NCBI GenBank assembly: GCA_002314795.1
Contig: DCHI01000078.1
Coordinates: forward strand, 1 to 64,000
DNA: 64,000 bases
Reading direction: 5' to 3'
Source: Bacteroidales bacterium UBA1756
GTDB taxonomy: Bacteria > Bacteroidota > Bacteroidia > Bacteroidales > WCHB1-69
Part shown: one piece after another, positions 62,378-64,000 of the stretch
Numbering within the stretch: position 1 is the first letter of the stretch
Layout: each line of letters begins with the position of its first letter
Notes under the pieces: generated by a model
Seen by the model: only the letters and a program-made list of their open reading frames with translations
What the model was told of the DNA's origin: nothing
Databases searched by the model: none
Program-made: the position numbers and the translations under genes

Positions 62378-63574
62378 TTATCTTGTAGCGTCAATAGCTT
62401 GTTTAATCAATTGGAAAGTGCGTTCCGGATCGTTGTCCAAACCGACAGAGAAACGGATGAGACCTTCGCTCATACCCATTTCCTTTTGGATATCATCGGG
62501 GACTTCGGAAGATGTAGATTTTCCGGAGTTGCTGAACAAAGTCTTGAAGTAGCCCAAGCTGACAGCGAGGTAGCCGACGCCTAATTCTTGCATTTTTTCC
62601 ATAATGGCGCTGGCACGTTCAGCCGTACCCATATCAATGGAAATCATACCGCCATAACCGTAACCATCATTCATCATACTGGTAAACAATTCGTGGTCAA
62701 TATGTTCCGGAAGTCCAGGATAATTGTACTTGATACCGGTTTCTTTGAAACGTTTGGCCAAGTACATTGCATTTTCGCTATGCTTTTTCATACGGATGTG
62801 CAAGGTGTGCAAATTCTTCTGGATGCTGGAAGAACGGAACGTATCCAACACTGGGCCGAGCAACATAGCCGTACCATTATTTACATCAATCAGGGAGTTG
62901 ATATAATCGGCTGTACCACAGATAGCACCTGCTACGCAGTCGTTCATACCGTTTACATACTTGGTCATACTGTAAATGACAACGTCTGCACCCAAACGAT
63001 AGGGGGAGAAAATCATCGGGGTGAAGGTATTGTCAACCAACAAGCGAGCGCCAGCGGCGTGAGCGATCTTGGAAAGTTCCGGAATATTGGCGATACGGAG
63101 CAACGGGTTGTTCATCGTTTCGGTATAGAGGACTTTCGTATTGGGACGAATCGCTTTCTTTACTGCATCCAAGTCTTGGAAATTAACGAAGGATACCTCA
63201 ACATTGAATTTTTTAAGATAATTGTTGAGGAAAGCGAAAGTACCGCCGTATGTAGTCATACTGGAGACGATGTGATCGCCGGATTTCACTTCGTGCATCA
63301 AAGCGACGGTGATGGCAGCCATACCTGAGCCGGTAGCCCAAGCTGATTCAGTTCCTTCCATAGCAGCCAATGACTCAGCCAGTGCCAAGGTGCTTGGATT
63401 CCAATGGCGAGAATAGAGAAAATATCCTTCCGTTTCGCCGTGGAAAGTATCGGTCATCGTTTTGGCCTTTTCAAACATAAAGGTTGCGCTATCGCAAATA
63501 GCAGGGTTGACGCCTCTGTAAGCATCTTTCTTGTCCAACTTTTCAATGTTGGTTGCCGGATCAAATTTTTCCAT
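62378..63574 (-). CDS. Cys/Met metabolism PLP-dependent enzyme (methionine gamma-lyase / cystathionine gamma-synthase-like)
   Basis: 398 residues, fold-type I. Family landmarks: YRGVNPAICDSATFMFE, GYFLYSRHWNPSTLALAESL, AWATGSGMAAI (cofactor phosphate), TETMNNPLLRIANI, VDNTFTPMIFSPYRLGAD and the Schiff-base lysine in VIYSMTKYVNGMND. Members split or build C-S bonds (cystathionine gamma-synthase, cystathionine or methionine lyases); the sequence alone does not let me choose. No other methionine genes or SAM riboswitch are nearby. TACCTTTG lies 46 bp upstream. Confidence 0.9.
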   Translation of the reverse strand: MEKFDPATNIEKLDKKDAYRGVNPAICDSATFMFEKAKTMTDTFHGETEGYFLYSRHWNPSTLALAESLAAMEGTESAWATGSGMAAITVALMHEVKSGDHIVSSMTTYGGTFAFLNNYLKKFNVEVSFVNFQDLDAVKKAIRPNTKVLYTETMNNPLLRIANIPELSKIAHAAGARLLVDNTFTPMIFSPYRLGADVVIYSMTKYVNGMNDCVAGAICGTADYINSLIDVNNGTAMLLGPVLDTFRSSSIQKNLHTLHIRMKKHSENAMYLAKRFKETGIKYNYPGLPEHIDHELFTSMMNDGYGYGGMISIDMGTAERASAIMEKMQELGVGYLAVSLGYFKTLFSNSGKSTSSEVPDDIQKEMGMSEGLIRFSVGLDNDPERTFQLIKQAIDATR

Positions 63575-63619
63575 AGTTAAAATATTTTATTTTAATGTTG
63601 TTTATAAAAATCAAGGCGG

Positions 63620-63627
63620 CAAAGGTA
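63620..63627 (-). promoter_or_regulatory. -7 box (TACCTTTG) of the PLP enzyme gene
   Basis: TACCTTTGCCGCC on the minus strand, 46 bp before the ATG. Confidence 0.5.
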
Positions 63628-63698
63628 CGACAATTTATCCATACGAAGTCTGATAATTTTGACCAAATTTTATGAAGGGAAATGGAAGTCGCTTTTGA

Positions 63699-64000
63699 TT
63701 ACAGACACAGCCGGCGTTCGACGGAGGGACGTTTGGACAATGAGAACAGACCTTCCGCGGGACAGTCAATCACATACAACCCGTTTCGGCAGGCGTACTC
63801 TTTAACTCCGTGTTGAAAGTGCACACCCACAATGGCTGCATAAACTTTGTATTTATCAAATGGGTGAAATACTTTCTTGAAAATGCGCAACTGTTTAAGA
63901 AAGTGGTCGATGTCTTTTTTTGTACACTTGGATTTTACTTCAATGGCTACGGCTTCTGTTGTATTGCATAGGATGGCGTCCACTTCCATTTCATCGCCGT
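63699..64000 (-). CDS. PD-(D/E)xK nuclease-like protein, 5' end beyond the window
   Basis: The last 100 codons of a gene that enters from beyond position 64000. The frame is still open at the edge (Gly-Asp-Glu precede the first visible Met at 63989). The sequence GDEMEVDAILCN and VAIEVKSKCTKKDIDHFLKQL fits the DUF3782-type PD-(D/E)xK pattern (D...ExK) found in Bacteroidota and cyanobacteria, and AAIVGVHFQHGVKEYACRNG with ending VIDCPAEG is typical of such proteins. Full domain content cannot be seen. Confidence 0.7.
   Translation of the reverse strand, partial: GDEMEVDAILCNTTEAVAIEVKSKCTKKDIDHFLKQLRIFKKVFHPFDKYKVYAAIVGVHFQHGVKEYACRNGLYVIDCPAEGLFSLSKRPSVERRLCL

Noticed and set aside
61740..62552. 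270-residue plus-strand frame spanning the LysM hydrolase and PLP enzyme genes
   Set aside because: Antisense to two solid genes and crosses their terminator; no motif.

Overview
The window comes from a member of the Bacteroidota, most likely order Bacteroidales and probably anaerobic. The evidence is consistent: at least six secreted proteins end in a type IX secretion (T9SS) 'YPNP/SPNP ... G.Y.' sorting domain; many genes follow a TAnnTTTG promoter -7 box, the Bacteroidota sigma factor signature; and there are family-typical gene sets, including a fused NfnA/NfnB-like flavoprotein, methylmalonyl-CoA decarboxylase parts with a lamin-tail/OadG fusion, rsfS-ftsH-LUD-cdsA, and a BtuB/BtuG-type vitamin B12 locus. 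Genus and species cannot be read from the sequence. There is no rRNA, tRNA, CRISPR array, insertion sequence or prophage that I can see.

Layout. 0-3 kb: two tandem secreted C10 cysteine proteases. 3-9 kb (minus): Nfn-like oxidoreductase, TlyA, PepD, a LolD-type ATPase. 8.5-11.7 kb (minus): biotin carrier, LTD-OadG and carboxyltransferase of a Na+ pumping decarboxylase, without the beta subunit. 11.8-15.9 kb (plus): CyuA-TrmO, then LpxD-LpxC (LpxC lacks the usual FabZ fusion). 16-21 kb (minus): MiaB-lipoprotein, and serine hydrolase - SAM hydrolase - T9SS protein - small FGSNLAG protein. 21.4-30.8 kb (minus): a 3148-residue repetitive T9SS surface protein. 31-35 kb (minus): rsfS-ftsH-LUD-cdsA. 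35-37.6 kb (plus): secreted trypsin-like protease and WbqC. 37.6-41.7 kb (minus): ftsQ-ftsA-ftsZ with an unusually long FtsZ. 42-49 kb (plus): rpsF-rpsR-rplI, NifU-like, ychF-rpoN-tcdA, a DUF234 ATPase. 48.8-51.9 kb (plus): sufE - ABC-F - HAD. 52-54.4 kb (minus): mutS2. 54.5 kb (plus): a lipoprotein. 55-59.9 kb (minus): a cobalamin riboswitch and the operon it heads. 60-64 kb (minus): YhcG-type nuclease with a damaged 5' end, LysM hydrolase, Cys/Met PLP enzyme, and a nuclease-like gene cut by the window edge.

Most noteworthy: the B12 operon. A cobalamin aptamer is followed by mutually exclusive CCTCCC/GGGAGG pairings that can bury or free a strong Shine-Dalgarno sequence before a BtuG-like beta-propeller lipoprotein. 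Next come a T9SS-secreted protein of unknown function and a BtuB-type TonB receptor, so this organism may use T9SS cargo for B12 capture. Also of interest are a 9-bp tandem repeat family (AGTTTRTAA) that begins at stop codons, the giant adhesin-like protein, the unfused LpxC and a candidate 41-residue basic small protein before rpsF.

Motifs, lengths, pairings and spacings were read directly from the sequence by eye. Functions rest on recognised family features. No database search or folding program was run.
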